This document shows, piece by piece, positions 36,286-48,900 of a DNA stretch of 64,000 nt (positions within the stretch are counted from its first letter, which is position 1; each line of letters opens with the position of its first letter). The DNA is from Paramecium sonneborni. Taxonomy: Eukaryota > Ciliophora > Oligohymenophorea > Peniculida > Parameciidae. The position numbers and the translations under genes are program-made. The stretch spans positions 343,352 to 407,351 of the forward strand of contig CAJJDN010000040.1 in assembly GCA_905182985.1 (NCBI GenBank). Reading direction: 5' to 3'. The notes beneath the pieces were generated by a model, which was not told where the DNA came from, searched no databases, and saw nothing but the letters and a program-made list of their open reading frames with translations.

Positions 36286-39200
36286 ATGTGGTTAGGATAG
36301 AAAATTAAAAATGCCGCTGGAACAGTCAAAAATGTGACTTCAAATCTATTGTAAGAGAAATAAACAGATTCTGATAAAAAATAGGAATAGACATAAACTT
36401 AAACCTAAAAATAATTAGATGCAAATCTTTTGGAAATAGATGATTAAATTACATAAGAAATGACAATTGCTGAGCTGATTTAAAGATTCTAATAGAATGA
36501 TTGTTTATGTTTGTAGTAACAATTTGATTCTTGGAAAAATTATGAAAATTAATTTTAATTATTGAAATCCAAAATCGTAGGAATCAGAGGAGAATTTAAT
36601 TAATAATTAGAGCAATACTCATAGGATTTATGGGACAATGCATAAATAGTTGAGAGATAAAAAATTGAATTCATAATAAAAGTATTAGATTAATTACCAA
36701 TTTAATAAGAGTTTCAATCAATTATAAGTTGGAATTAATTTAATGAAAAATTAAATAAATTATCTGCTGATATCAAATAATTAAGTTAAATCAAATATGC
36801 TCCTTTGGTTAAAGAAAATAAATAATTAAAGGTTAAATTATCATAATCATCAAATTAAGATTAGAAAATTCTAGAATTGCAAAAAACAATAGAAACATTA
36901 AAAGAAGAGAAAGAATATTCAAAGAAGCAATTCTAAGTCGATTACAATCAACTTGAGATTCAATTTTCGGAATAAATTAAAAGATTAAATTAAGAAATGA
37001 TCTCTTAAAGAGATTTATTTTGTTTAGAAAAGTAATAATTAAATAAAGATATAGATGACTATATCTAGTAGATTAATTCTATGGAAAATAATAAATAAAA
37101 ATTCAAAAATTTAATAAATATTTTGAAATAGATCAAACTATTGAAAACTAATTTAATTGATGTTAAGAATTTATAAAATGAATTTTAAAACATAAAAGAT
37201 TTATTAGAAACTCAATTAATTAACTTTATTCAAAATTAAAAATAATAAGATAATGAAAAAGTTGAATAGTAAGAATATGAAGATGAATTAACAGATGAAG
37301 ATATAAAGTAAGTTTAACAATTAATAAGAGTTTATAATAGAAAATAATCTGATTAGGGTGATAAAGATATAATTCAAAATAAATAGGAATTATTACCAAG
37401 ACTTCTAAAATACATTTAACATTTATAAAATGAATTAGAAGTTTTAAGAGAATAACCCACTTGGTCATATTAATAAAATCATAATTCTAGTGAATAAAAC
37501 TAAGATATTATAACTCTTGAATTATAATAATAATTGAATTAAAAAAGCAATGAACTTTATTAAGTTTAAGCTGAATTGGAGGAATTTAAAATATAAATTG
37601 AAACTTTAAATATATAAATGGAAGATTTGAAAAATTAAAATGTAGAGAAATAAACTTAGATTGAAAAAATGTAAAATTAGATGAATAATGATAATTCAAA
37701 TAGAGAAAATCAACAAGAAAAAATTATATTAAATTAAGAAATATAAACAATAAAAGAAAATAATGAAGAATGTTAAATTATAAAAAGCATCGAAATTGTC
37801 GAATAAGATAATTTAATTTAGTAGTCATCTGAATAAAACAATGAATAATAAGATGCTCAAATTAATTCACCCCTAAATGAAACTAAATAAAATGATGTTT
37901 AAGAAAATAATGATTTAGGAGATATCATTCAAACAGAGAATAATTTTATAGAAAATTAGTAAAAATAAGAAGATGAATAATAATACAACTAAAATGATCA
38001 ATCAATATAAACAGAAATAGAATAGTGTGATTAAACTACATAGATATAATTAAAAACAGAAAATCAAAATAATTAAACATCATAATTAATTGAAACAACC
38101 ACTTAATTTACATAACATGAAATTTAGTTTGAAAATCAAGATACATAGATTAATATAGATACTGGAAATAAAAAAATATAAGCAATTGCTGAATAAGAAA
38201 ATTAAGAAACTTAAGCATAAATTGACACTGATCATTAAACTACTTAATATACAGTTATATAAGGAGATTAAAATACATAAACTCAATTTGAAATTGAAAA
38301 TGATAATGATAAATTAATCTATTCAACTGATTAATAATAATAAACTTTCATTTAGTAGAGTGATTAAAATACACAAATCTAAATAACAACAGAAAATTAA
38401 GAGACCTAATTAAACTCTCTTACTGAAAAAAATAACTAATTTACTTAGCATGAACTGGATCATCAAAATTAAGTAACTTAAATAAGTATTGAAACAGGAG
38501 ATAAAAAAATTTAAGCCACTACTATATAAGAAACTTAAGAAACTTAGGTTTAAATTGAAACAGAAAATTAAACAACTTAATATATGACTGTATAAGAAAA
38601 TTAAAACACTTAAACTATTGAATAACAAAATATTATACAAACAGCTGATTAAAATACCTAAATATCTTTTGAAGAAAATGATCAACTATAGAAATAATCA
38701 ATGATCTAAGAAGATTAAGAAATCTAAACACTTGAACTCTATAATAATTCTTAAGATTAATAATAATAAAATAAGAGTATAGAAATAAATGAAACTTTTT
38801 CATTAGATGAATTAAATTAAAAGATTAAGAAATTAGAAGAATAAATCAATCAATTTTAATAAAGTCAATAAATTGAACAATAGAAATAATAAGATTAAAA
38901 TAATGAAATTGAAAACTTGACTAAATAAAATTAAACGTTATCTGAATAAAATGATTACTAATAATTGTAAATGAATAATTTATTAATTTAAATTGATAAA
39001 TTTTAAGGAGAGGGTTTGACTTAATGTAATTAAAGTAATATGTTAATTGAAGATTTATAAACATAATTATATGAATAAATAATTAAAGTTGAAGAATAAA
39101 AAAGAGAAATTATAGATTATTAAAATAATTTAATTCAAAAAGATTCATATAATAAATAAATTGAATCAAAAATTGAATTATTATTATCATAAGTAGATGA

Positions 39201-42200
39201 TTTAATGTAAAAGTTTCAAGAATAGTTGAGTATAAACTCAGAATTGTAGGAATAAAATAATTCATAAAATTAGATAATATAAGAATTTCAAGAGAAAAAT
39301 GAACTTCTCTCAAAAGATATTTGTAATTTACAATAATAATTATCAGAATTATCAAATTAATAAAAGGATATGGAATCAATTATTTCTGAAAATTTAGAAT
39401 TAAAACTTTAAAATTAATAAATTTAACTTTAATTATAGGATTTGGAAAATAAATTTAGTGATTAAGAAAAATTATAATTGGATTACGAATATCTCGAAAA
39501 AATATTTACATAATCTTAAACAAAAATTAAGTTTTTATAAAATTAACTAACAGAAAATTAAGAACTTATAGAGTTACAGACCGAAAATAAACCCTAACTT
39601 TTACATAAATCAACATCAATGACTGAATAGGAAGGATTAGAAAATATAATTATTGAACAAAAAGTAGTAGATTAAGAAGAAAATTAAAATAATAATGATG
39701 ATGTTAAAAATTAATTTTAAAGTTCAACTTAAGAAAATTTAAATGAAATTATTGACTAAATAGATTAAACTGATGATAATTAAAAATAGATTGAAGAAAA
39801 TGTTGCAAAAATAAATTCGATAAATGAGTAATAGGAAGTAAAAGTAAATGTTGACCACTAATAGGAATATTTATCAGAACTTTAAAATTCATAAAACGAA
39901 GGTGAAATAATAAATATATAATTAAACTAATAAAATGGTTAAGAAGAAAATAATTAAGATATTATACAAGATTAAAATTTATAATAGTAAAGTGAAATTA
40001 ATGATAATGAAATAAATAACTTATAAATGACATTGAATTCTTCACATCAAATAATTGAATAGAAGTTAATAGAAATTTAAGGTTTAGAAGATTTAATAGT
40101 TAAAATAAAATAAAATGAATAAGAACTTCAAAAAACAATATAAGAAAAGGAGGAAAAAATAAAAGATTTGGAAATATAATTAAATGATTTATAATTAAAT
40201 TTGAATGAGAATTAATTATTAAAAGAAGAACTAAATAACTAGATTAATTAATTAAGACAATAAAATGAGGAATAGGAATAAACATTTAATGATTTCTAGA
40301 ATTTGAAATCATAAGAAATTAAAGAATTAAATTAAAAAATATAAAGTTTGATTGAAGCCTTGCAAAATTCTGAATCGTAATTGAATGAGTAGTAATAGTA
40401 TGAAAATTAGTAAGCTGAATATGAATAATAATTAAAATAGTTAAAAGAACTTCTTAAGGAAAATGAAGAAACAAATATTTTAAATCAAACTGCATTAAAA
40501 GAAGCTTAACTTGAAATACAAACAACTAGTTTAGAACTTGAAAATAGTTATTAAAAAATATAATAACTAGAATCTATTATAGAAAATGATTAAGAAGAGA
40601 AGAATTAATTAAAATATACTATATAAGACTTATCTACAAAGGATTAGCTTTTAAAATAAATTTAAATTGATAAATAAAATTTACTAAATGAAAATTAAGT
40701 GTATTTAGATTAAATTGAATAATTTTAAGCAAATCTAGACTAAATGTAAAATAAATTAGAATTATTAAATTCTGAGTTCAATGAAGAAAAATTGAAGAAT
40801 CAAAAATAAATAGAAATAAATAATGAAAATGAAATCAAAATTTATCAGTTTTAATAAGAATATTAATAGATTTCTTAAACTTTAGTTAAATTAGAATAGT
40901 AATCTTCAAAAGAGATAGATGGATTAAATGAATAAATACAAGAGAAGGAAAAAGAAATCTTAGCTCTTTAACATGAAATCTAAGTATTATAATAACATGT
41001 TGAGGAGTTGAAAGAACAAAATACTTAGATAGAAAAAAATTATGAAATTCTTAAGGAATAGGAGAATATATTAAGGTAAGAAAGATTATAGATGCAATCC
41101 TAATTATAAAAAGAAGAATAAGAAAATTAAATGTATGCTGATATGATTGTTGAATTAGAAAGTAAATTTGAGAAAGCGGATTATTAGAAGAATGAGATTT
41201 AGAAGGAGAATTAATAAATAAAAGATAAAATTTCTCATTTAGAATAAAATTATATATAGAAAAATGAGTAATATATTGCTTTATATGAATAATCTAATAA
41301 TTTAAATGATCAAATAAAAGGTAAATAGTAATAAATATAGATTCTGTAAAAATAGAATGAAGAATAAGTAGCTTTTATAAAATAAATTGAAGTTGCATTT
41401 GAAGAGATCTCTTAGAGTTTATCTTTAGAAACAGTATAAAAGCTGGATATTAATTCATTAGATAAAATAAAAGCAAATGTTTTATTAAATATAACTTAGA
41501 TTAGAGATTCTTTTAAAAAAGAAATTGAAAATTTAACATAATAAATTAAGTAGTCTTAAAAGGCAAATTAAGAAGCTAAATAATAATTAAGTGACTATTA
41601 ATAGAAACTTATTTTATGTGGTACAGAATATTCTAAAAAGGAATAATAGATTAATTAAGAAATTTAGCAGACATAAATAAAATTTAATGAGTAAGTAGAA
41701 AGGGCTAATTAAATATATAATTAATTTTAAAAAGCTGAATAAAAGAAAAAAGATTTAGAAAAATAAATATAAGATTTAGAGAAATAAAGGAAAGATTAAT
41801 TAGATGAAATAAAAGCAAAATAAAGTGAAATAGAGAATTTGAAAAACTAAACAAATAAGAAATAAAATGAAGTAATTGTTATTAGAATTATTATAGATTA
41901 TTACTTTATAGAATTAATTGTCTAATTTATAATAAGATTTGCAAAAAATGAATGAATAAAATAAAGTGATTGTAAATAAGAATTGTGAGATTCAATAATT
42001 AACAAAGAAATTATAATCTTATGAAGAAACAATAGAGACATTAAATTAGAGCATAATAAACTTTCAATTTGTTAATGAGACAGCTTAATAAAAGTTTGAT
42101 ATTAAAGAGGAAGAATATGAAAATAAAATAAAAGAATAAAAGGAAAATATTTAATAATTAAATAAATAATTAGAAGAAAAACATTTAGATGAAGGTGTAT

Positions 42201-42599
42201 AGATATAAATATAAGAATTATAATAAAAAATAAGAAAGAAGGAAGAAATGATAGTTTAATTGTAATATGAGAAGGAATAAATTATTGAGAATTAGAATAA
42301 GAAATTTTAGATGATAGTTTAAAATTAATAAAATTTAATAGACAAACGTATAATAAAGGAGGCTTTATTAAATTATTTTGATAACAGAGCACCATAGAAA
42401 ATAAGACAATCTATCCTACAATAATTATGTTGTATATTGACAATGACAGAATAGGAGGCTGGAAAAATAGGTATATATATAGAATATAAAATAAGGTATT
42501 TAAATATAAAAGTTAAATCAATAAGAGATTCAATAGAAATAAGAACAATAATAATAGTCATTAAAGGATAATTTGTTGAGTTTTTTATTAAATGATTGA
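36286..42599 (+). CDS. giant golgin-like coiled-coil protein with GRIP-like C terminus
   Basis: Open under the ciliate code from ATG 36286 (MWLGQKIKNAAGTVKNV) for over 6 kb, about 2,050 residues. Nearly all is Gln/Glu/Asn/Leu/Lys coiled coil. The C terminus, KRIIKEALLNYFDNRAPQK followed by IRQSILQQLCCILTMTEQEA, has the length and hydrophobic pattern of a GRIP domain, which binds ARL1 at the trans-Golgi. Intron 42471-42495 (25 nt) leads to a short Gln-rich end and TGA 42597; another near 41880 is likely. Around 38040-38760 the coil is interrupted by a Thr-Gln-rich duplicated block (separate entry). Vesicle tethering at the trans-Golgi is inferred from architecture. Confidence 0.75.
38095..38760 (+). 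repeat. two tandem 333-bp (111-residue) TQ-rich repeats within the golgin
   Basis: The phrase QFTQHE occurs at about 38104 and again at about 38437, 333 bp apart in frame. The copies then match in order: TQINIDTGNKKIQA against TQISIETGDKKIQA, ETQAQIDTDHQTTQY against ETQVQIETENQTTQY, and QNTQT at each end. Thr-Gln dipeptides recur roughly every 8-12 residues. The copies are diverged, so the duplication is old. Confidence 0.8.
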
Positions 42600-42704
42600 A
42601 TTTATTTATTATATTATATGTAATAATGATGGTTAACATATGAAATTGTATTAATGATTAAACAATAAATTATATAGTTAAATAATTTATGTGAAAAATA
42701 ATCA

Positions 42705-44184
42705 TCAATTTTTATAAGCTTAATTTGTAATTTTTGATTTAGTCATACCTGAAGGTGCATTTTAAGTTTATTCTATTTAAGTAGTTGTGGTTAATAATTT
42801 ATTAGTAGTTTATAAAGCTTAATAAGGAGATTGGATTTAAAAATTAGTTGTAGTTTATGGTAATAAATTAGTTGTTTATGGCATTTAGTTGGTTTAAACA
42901 TTCATAATTGATTGTCTTCCTGGATTAATGAAAATTTCTTTAGGTTCTTTAGATTTGCTAGTTTTTTTCTTTTTGGAAGATTCATATGATTCAATTATTT
43001 TATATCTCTACTGAGGAGACACTTAAGCTTGTGATTTTTTTTTTTTTTCTTTTGAAACACTTTAAATTTTTGGAGAAGTATTTTTATCATTATCATTATA
43101 GAAATCATACTATTATTATTGTCTTCCTCTATTTCTTCTCTACAAATAAGCATCAAAATCTTATTATTCATTTTCTCTTATTAAGCTATCTCTAAATACA
43201 GGTTCTCTAATTACAATAGGATCTCTATAAACTACTTATTCCACAGGTGATAGATATGTTTCATAATATACAGGTGGAGGTATATCATAAACAGGAATTT
43301 ATTCAACTATTCTAGGAGTAAGATGAAGAACTTCTGATTCAATAGGAGGACGATTAAAAAATGCATATCTCTCTAAAACCCATAAAAATCTTGGTAAAAA
43401 TGATGGATCAATATATAATTAAGGTATATCTACTCCATATTATCTATATTATGGTGTTGCTGTTTCTAGTAATTTAATCAATTTGTCTGCTTCATTCAAA
43501 ATTGTATCATTCTTCTATCTTAATTCTTCTTCACAATATTCAATAACTTTTTCAATCGATGCTTATGGATTATTTATTGATTCTAAATCCTTTATATTTT
43601 ATTCCCATCTTATTTTTAAATCTTTTATAGCAGGTTTAACATTTAGATCAGATTAAGGCTCTTCAATCTATGTTAATAGGTAAGTCTTTAAAGTATCAAA
43701 ATAATTATTCACTATTGCTATAACCTAATCTCGAGCAGAATCTATTAATTTATTTGGATTTGTTTATAATGATTATTTTCCTATTAACTTATCAGTTGTT
43801 GTTCTTTCTGATAATTATTAAATTTTATTTATTTGATCACACATTTCATTACAATCTGCAGCTAAATTTTAGTAGATTTCTGAAAGAACTGTTTCAAAAG
43901 GTACAATATTACCTAAACAAATATTATTATTCAATTTTACTTTGAGTTTAAGTATGATATTGATTCAAATGATACTAAATACATTTATCACATAATGGCA
44001 TTAAACATTCTGGTTATCTACAAAAGTATTTTATATAATTATTTGGACTATCTTAATGATAATAACATTAAATCTTAGGCATATTATTACAATCAAATCT
44101 ATAATGTGGTTATATTTTCTAAACTGAAATCGTTGGCTCATAAATTGATGCTTAAGGAAGTTATGGTATTGATATATTATTCAT
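42705..44184 (-). CDS. B-box zinc-finger protein with disordered C terminus
   Basis: From ATG 44184 (MNNISIPQLPQASIYEP) a B-box-type zinc site follows: CYYHQDSPNNYIKYFC, then CLMPLCDKCIQYH. The middle is helical (KDLKIRWEQNIKDLESIN). The C-terminal half is Pro/Arg/Gln/Thr-rich, including YRDPIVIREPVFRDSL and a lysine run encoded by A-tracts near 43030. A 24-nt intron just after the B-box (about 43896-43919) removes a TGA. The stop is TGA 42705, about 470 residues. No RING domain is visible, so an E3 ligase role is not supported. It is the neighbour and likely distant paralogue of the next gene. Confidence 0.72.
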
Positions 44185-44233
44185 TTTTAATATTTATTAT
44201 TTTAGTTAATTTACAACAATTAGAAACATTAAT

Positions 44234-45169
44234 TCAATATTCTTATTCTTCCTCATTAGATTAATAATCATTTAAATGTTTATCTGATAATTCTTCTTCT
44301 CCCATTATTAAATCAATAGGCTCTTCCTCTTCTGTAACTTCCTATTTCACATTGTCAACCATACCCTCTTCTTCTACTTCATTATCTTATTCTATTTTCT
44401 ACTCTTATTCTACTTCCTATTCTTCTTATTATTTTTCATAATTTATATATTGATTCAATACTTCTAAGAAATTATTTAATTTATTATGATTAATTTCAAT
44501 CTTAGGTGCTTTTATATTACTATAATCTATTTGCTTCAAATCTTCAAAGATTTATTCAAGATATTAATAATATTTATTATTCAATTTCTCTACATCTCCT
44601 TAATAATATAAAATTAATTATGTAACTGAGTTTTCATTCTTAAGGTTTTCTAATTCTTATTTTAATTAATCAAGTCTCTTAGAACATACTAATAATCTAT
44701 CTTAAGCTGAATATACTTTGTTTATTTCAGGAGAAATAGAAAATAAATAAGATCTTAAATTGTTAAAATAACTTCTTATTAAATCTATGATTTGATTCTC
44801 TGAAGATTATATTAAACTCATCCAATTTTAAGCAAATTAAAAATTTATAATCCTTTCAATATGATTATGCAATTATCCTATTTTATCTTAAAATTATTCT
44901 AAATTATCCGACATTTTTTTAGATACCTCTGCCAAACATTTTTCATAAGAAACTACTTATTTAGTATCATTTTATTCTTAATGTTCCTCTATATGAATAT
45001 CTAAACAAATTTTGCACAAAGGTTATATACAATCAGACTTTTTACAAAAATATTTTAGTTTTTCGTTTGGATGATAATGACATTAAATTTCCTTCTAATA
45101 AAGTATTTATTATTGTTATGGTTATGGTTATTGTGTTGTATTTACTTTTTATTTTTCCTTTGTTTTCAT
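44234..45169 (-). CDS. B-box coiled-coil protein (TRIM-like without RING)
   Basis: Intronless frame of 311 residues from ATG 45169 to TGA 44234. After a polyglutamine-rich start comes a B-box: IQCHYHPNEKLKYFC, then CIQPLCKICLDIHIEEH, with the Cys/His spacing C-x2-H...C...C-x2-C...H. A coiled coil of about 170 residues follows (VSKKMSDNLEQFQDKIGQL onward), then a very acidic tail (Glu/Gln). B-box plus coiled coil without RING suggests protein oligomerisation rather than ubiquitin ligase activity. It lies 50 bp from the start of the adjacent B-box gene, same strand. Confidence 0.8.
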
Positions 45170-45940
45170 TCTTTATATTTATATACTTTGTTTTTATTTT
45201 ATGAAAATTATAAAATAAAACCTCTTTATTAAAAAATTTACTTCAGAAACCTAACCTGTAATTTCTTGGTTTTTCAATTTAAATTACCTTTAAAATTGTT
45301 TAGTATAAATTGCGTTTGGCAAATTTATAATACATTTTTTTTCTAACAATAAACATAAAGAATATATAAATTTTCTCTTCTTTCAACAATTAGGAGAGTT
45401 ATTTTAACTATTTTTCAAAATCATTTTTTTAAAAAGCCTCAATATTGTACGAATAAATTTATTTATTAATGGAAAATGATTCTTTTAGTAAATAAATAAA
45501 TTTATGGAAGAAAAGGTTAGAAAATTAAATTATACTTTTTTTGTTAAAGTAATCTACCTAATAATTGAATACTTTATAAATTTCACAAGTGTAGAGATAA
45601 TTTCAGAAAGTAATTATAAACTTTCAAAACATTCAGTAAAATAATTTTAGAATTTACAAAAACATGAATTACATATATTTTTTTGAGAAAAATTTGCTTT
45701 TCGAAAATATCATAGCAAAAGCAATATCAAATTAAGTTGTTAATTTGATATTTAAATTATGCAAACAGAAAAAATAGAATTTATCTTAGAATTAGCTTAA
45801 TAACAATTAAATTCTAAGATATTTAGTCAAAATAGAAGTTTTGATGGATATAATAATGTATTAATATTTAGGAAAAAAGTCCATAAAAAGCCTTATCATA
45901 ACGATCATTTAATAATATTAAATAAAATTTGAAATTTAAA
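45170..45940. other. intergenic between divergent genes, no gene seen
   Basis: About 770 AT-rich bases between the B-box gene start (minus) and the giant coiled-coil gene start (plus). It should carry both promoters. The one distinct structure is the inverted repeat at 45723-45752. Confidence 0.55.
45723..45752. repeat. perfect 13-bp inverted repeat with 4-nt loop
   Basis: AATATCAAATTAA and its exact reverse complement TTAATTTGATATT flank the loop GTTG. It sits about 190 bp upstream of the ATG at 45941. It may be a dyad protein-binding site or cruciform, or chance in AT-rich DNA. Confidence 0.6.
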
Positions 45941-48900
45941 ATGAGAGGAAGATCTATCCATAATTAGTAACCTTTTTAAATGAGATCACCACAAAGAGCA
46001 ATATCTCCAGTGATACAAATTGTTCCTTAAACCCCTTAAATTATGAATTTTGATATTGTTATAAATCTGAAATTGGAAAAAGTATTGATGAGTTTTGAAA
46101 TACAAAGATTAAATTCTGTATTATTAGATGTAGAAAAAAAAAGAATTGCATTGAAAAATTAGAAGTAAATTAAAATATAAGATTTAAGTTAAAAACTCTT
46201 AGAGAGAGAACAAATAATGCTTCTCGAAATATCAAATTAAAAATAACTAATAAATGATTTACAATAAAAAGAAAAAAACAATAGAGATAAATTATATTAG
46301 ATATAAAGATCTGTTACAATTTAAGAAAATCAATAAAGAGTATATTTTGCATTAATTTTCAGGATCATTTAATGAACGATTAATTAAAGAAGTTATAAGG
46401 AGAAAATGTGTTATTAGAATAAAAAATATCATACTTATTGGGAGTAAATCAATTATAAAGTAAAAATAATAATCTAATATTATAAAATTCTGGAAGTTCC
46501 AATAGTGTAAAGGATAATTTTTTACCATAAAACTTATAAATTGCGTTTGAGAATTTACAAAACAATATAATTTAACTTAAGAAAGGTAATTTACTATAAA
46601 ATAAATATGCTAATGCATTAACAATGTTTTCTGAATTAATAAATTCTCATAATAAATTACTAAAATAATAGGAAAATAATAATGATAAAAATGAAGTTGA
46701 ATAACAATAAATCTAGATATATTTAACTTCAATAAATTAAGATATAGAAGCCTTGAAATAATATGAAACTCCTAAAGCTGTTAGAAGAATGCTAAATAAT
46801 TAAAGTCCTACAAAATTTAAATCTTTATCTCCATCAATGAGTACTGGAGAAGTGTTTTCAAAAATTATTAGTCATCTAGAACATCTTTAGTTAGATGGTA
46901 ACAATATCCCAACAATTATAAAATAAATTTCTTTATTAAATTCACTCGTAAGATTAAAGAATTAAGATTTAAAACTTATAGGATCAAATAATAAATTAAG
47001 ATCTTCGCCTATTCATTATTCTGCTGAAAGATTAAATACTAGTGTAAGAGTATTGACACCAGTCAAATATGTCAGTCCAATAAGAATTTCTCCTATTAGA
47101 AGTCATACATTTCATTCCAATGTTGGAATTCCTTAAAAAATTCAAATTATTCATTCTAATAAACCTGATAAAGCATTTATTGATTTTAATTCTTAACAAA
47201 TAAAAGAATAATTAAAATCTAAATATTTACAGAATGAATAATTAAATGCTAATGTAGAAAATTAATTTTGGAAATAAAAATATGAAGAAGAAATTGAAAA
47301 ATAAAAAAAAAGATTTCAAGCTGAAAGTCCAGAATCTTAGCTATTAGATCAAATTAAAAAGAATTAAGAATTATTATCATATATTAACTTAATGCAAAAT
47401 GATCTTCATTAATAAGAATTATAAAATGAGTTAGAATTATAAAAAAAATAGGATGATATTATTAAATTAATGGAAACCTAAAGTTAATAATAACAATAAA
47501 AACTACATCTACAAAACTAAATTGATGATCTTTTATAAAATGATTTAGAAAATAAAAAATCTAAATAAAATATGATAATTAAATTACAATAAAATGATGA
47601 AGAGATAGAAAGATTAAAAAATAGAATTAACTTGTTATAATTAATGTCTAAATAATAAGATAATTTGAGAATTTAACTTTGCGAACCTCTTTTAATTGAA
47701 AAAAATTTCAATCAAGTAGATTAACAGGATCTTTTATAAGAAAAAAATTTAGAACTTTAAGAAAAAATTATAGATCTTTAAGATTAATTGAATAAAATAA
47801 ATTCTTAACCAAAAAAAACTAAATAAAATCTTATTTAAACAGAGATAAGTGATCCTGAAAAAGCAATAAAAATTAGTCAATTAGAACAAGAGAATTAAAA
47901 ATTGAAGTTTTAATTAAAAGAAATTGAATTATAGAGAAAAGATGATCTTAAAGAATTTTAATAAATGATTGGAAATGGAGTCTCATAATAAAATATAATA
48001 AATATTATGACTCAAAAATAATAACTTTAAGAAAATTTCAGAGTTCAGTAGAATAAGATTGATGCTTTATAATAAAATTAAATTAGATTATAAACTGAAT
48101 TAATAATTAAGGATAAAAATTAAACAGATTTAGAATTATAATTGTAAAATCAATAAAATCCTACTTAGATTTAAGATTAAACTCTTTTACTTAATCAAAT
48201 TAATAATTTACAAATAAAATTAGATGAAGCTAAACAATAATATTAGGAATTACTAGAAACTTTGTCATAAAATTTAACACCAAATGGACTGAAAGAGAAA
48301 ATTTTATAATAATAAGCTATTATTCATGAACAAAACAATTAAATTAGTATTTTGTCTGAAAAAATAGAATAATAAATTCCGTATTTATAAGGATAGTTAG
48401 CAGTTGCAAACGAGAAAGTCTAGAATGCAGACTAGAATATTATTTAATAGGATAAAAGATTTAATGATTTGTTAAATAATAAGTAAAATTAAAATAATCC
48501 TTAATAATAAATATCTGATGAGGATTTTAAAGAAGTTATTGAAAAAAACTAAGAACTTGAAAAAGAAAATCGAGAGTTACAATAAAAGTTTAAAGAATAA
48601 CAAATTGAATTAGAATAATAAAATCTTTTAAAAGATGAGATATAAGAAAATATTAGAGAATAAAAATTAGTTAAGTAATTAAACTAAATTCAATAAGATT
48701 AAATAAAAGAATAGTAATCTAAAATTAATAAAATGATAGAAAAAGAATTAAAATTCACCCAAGAAATTGAGGAATTAAGATTTAAACTACATAATTACCA
48801 AGAACCAAATATTTAAGAAATTTAAATATCTTAAAAAGATGACATTATTTAAAATTAAAATAGTGACTCTAATCTTTAAATTTTATAATTGTAAGAAGAA

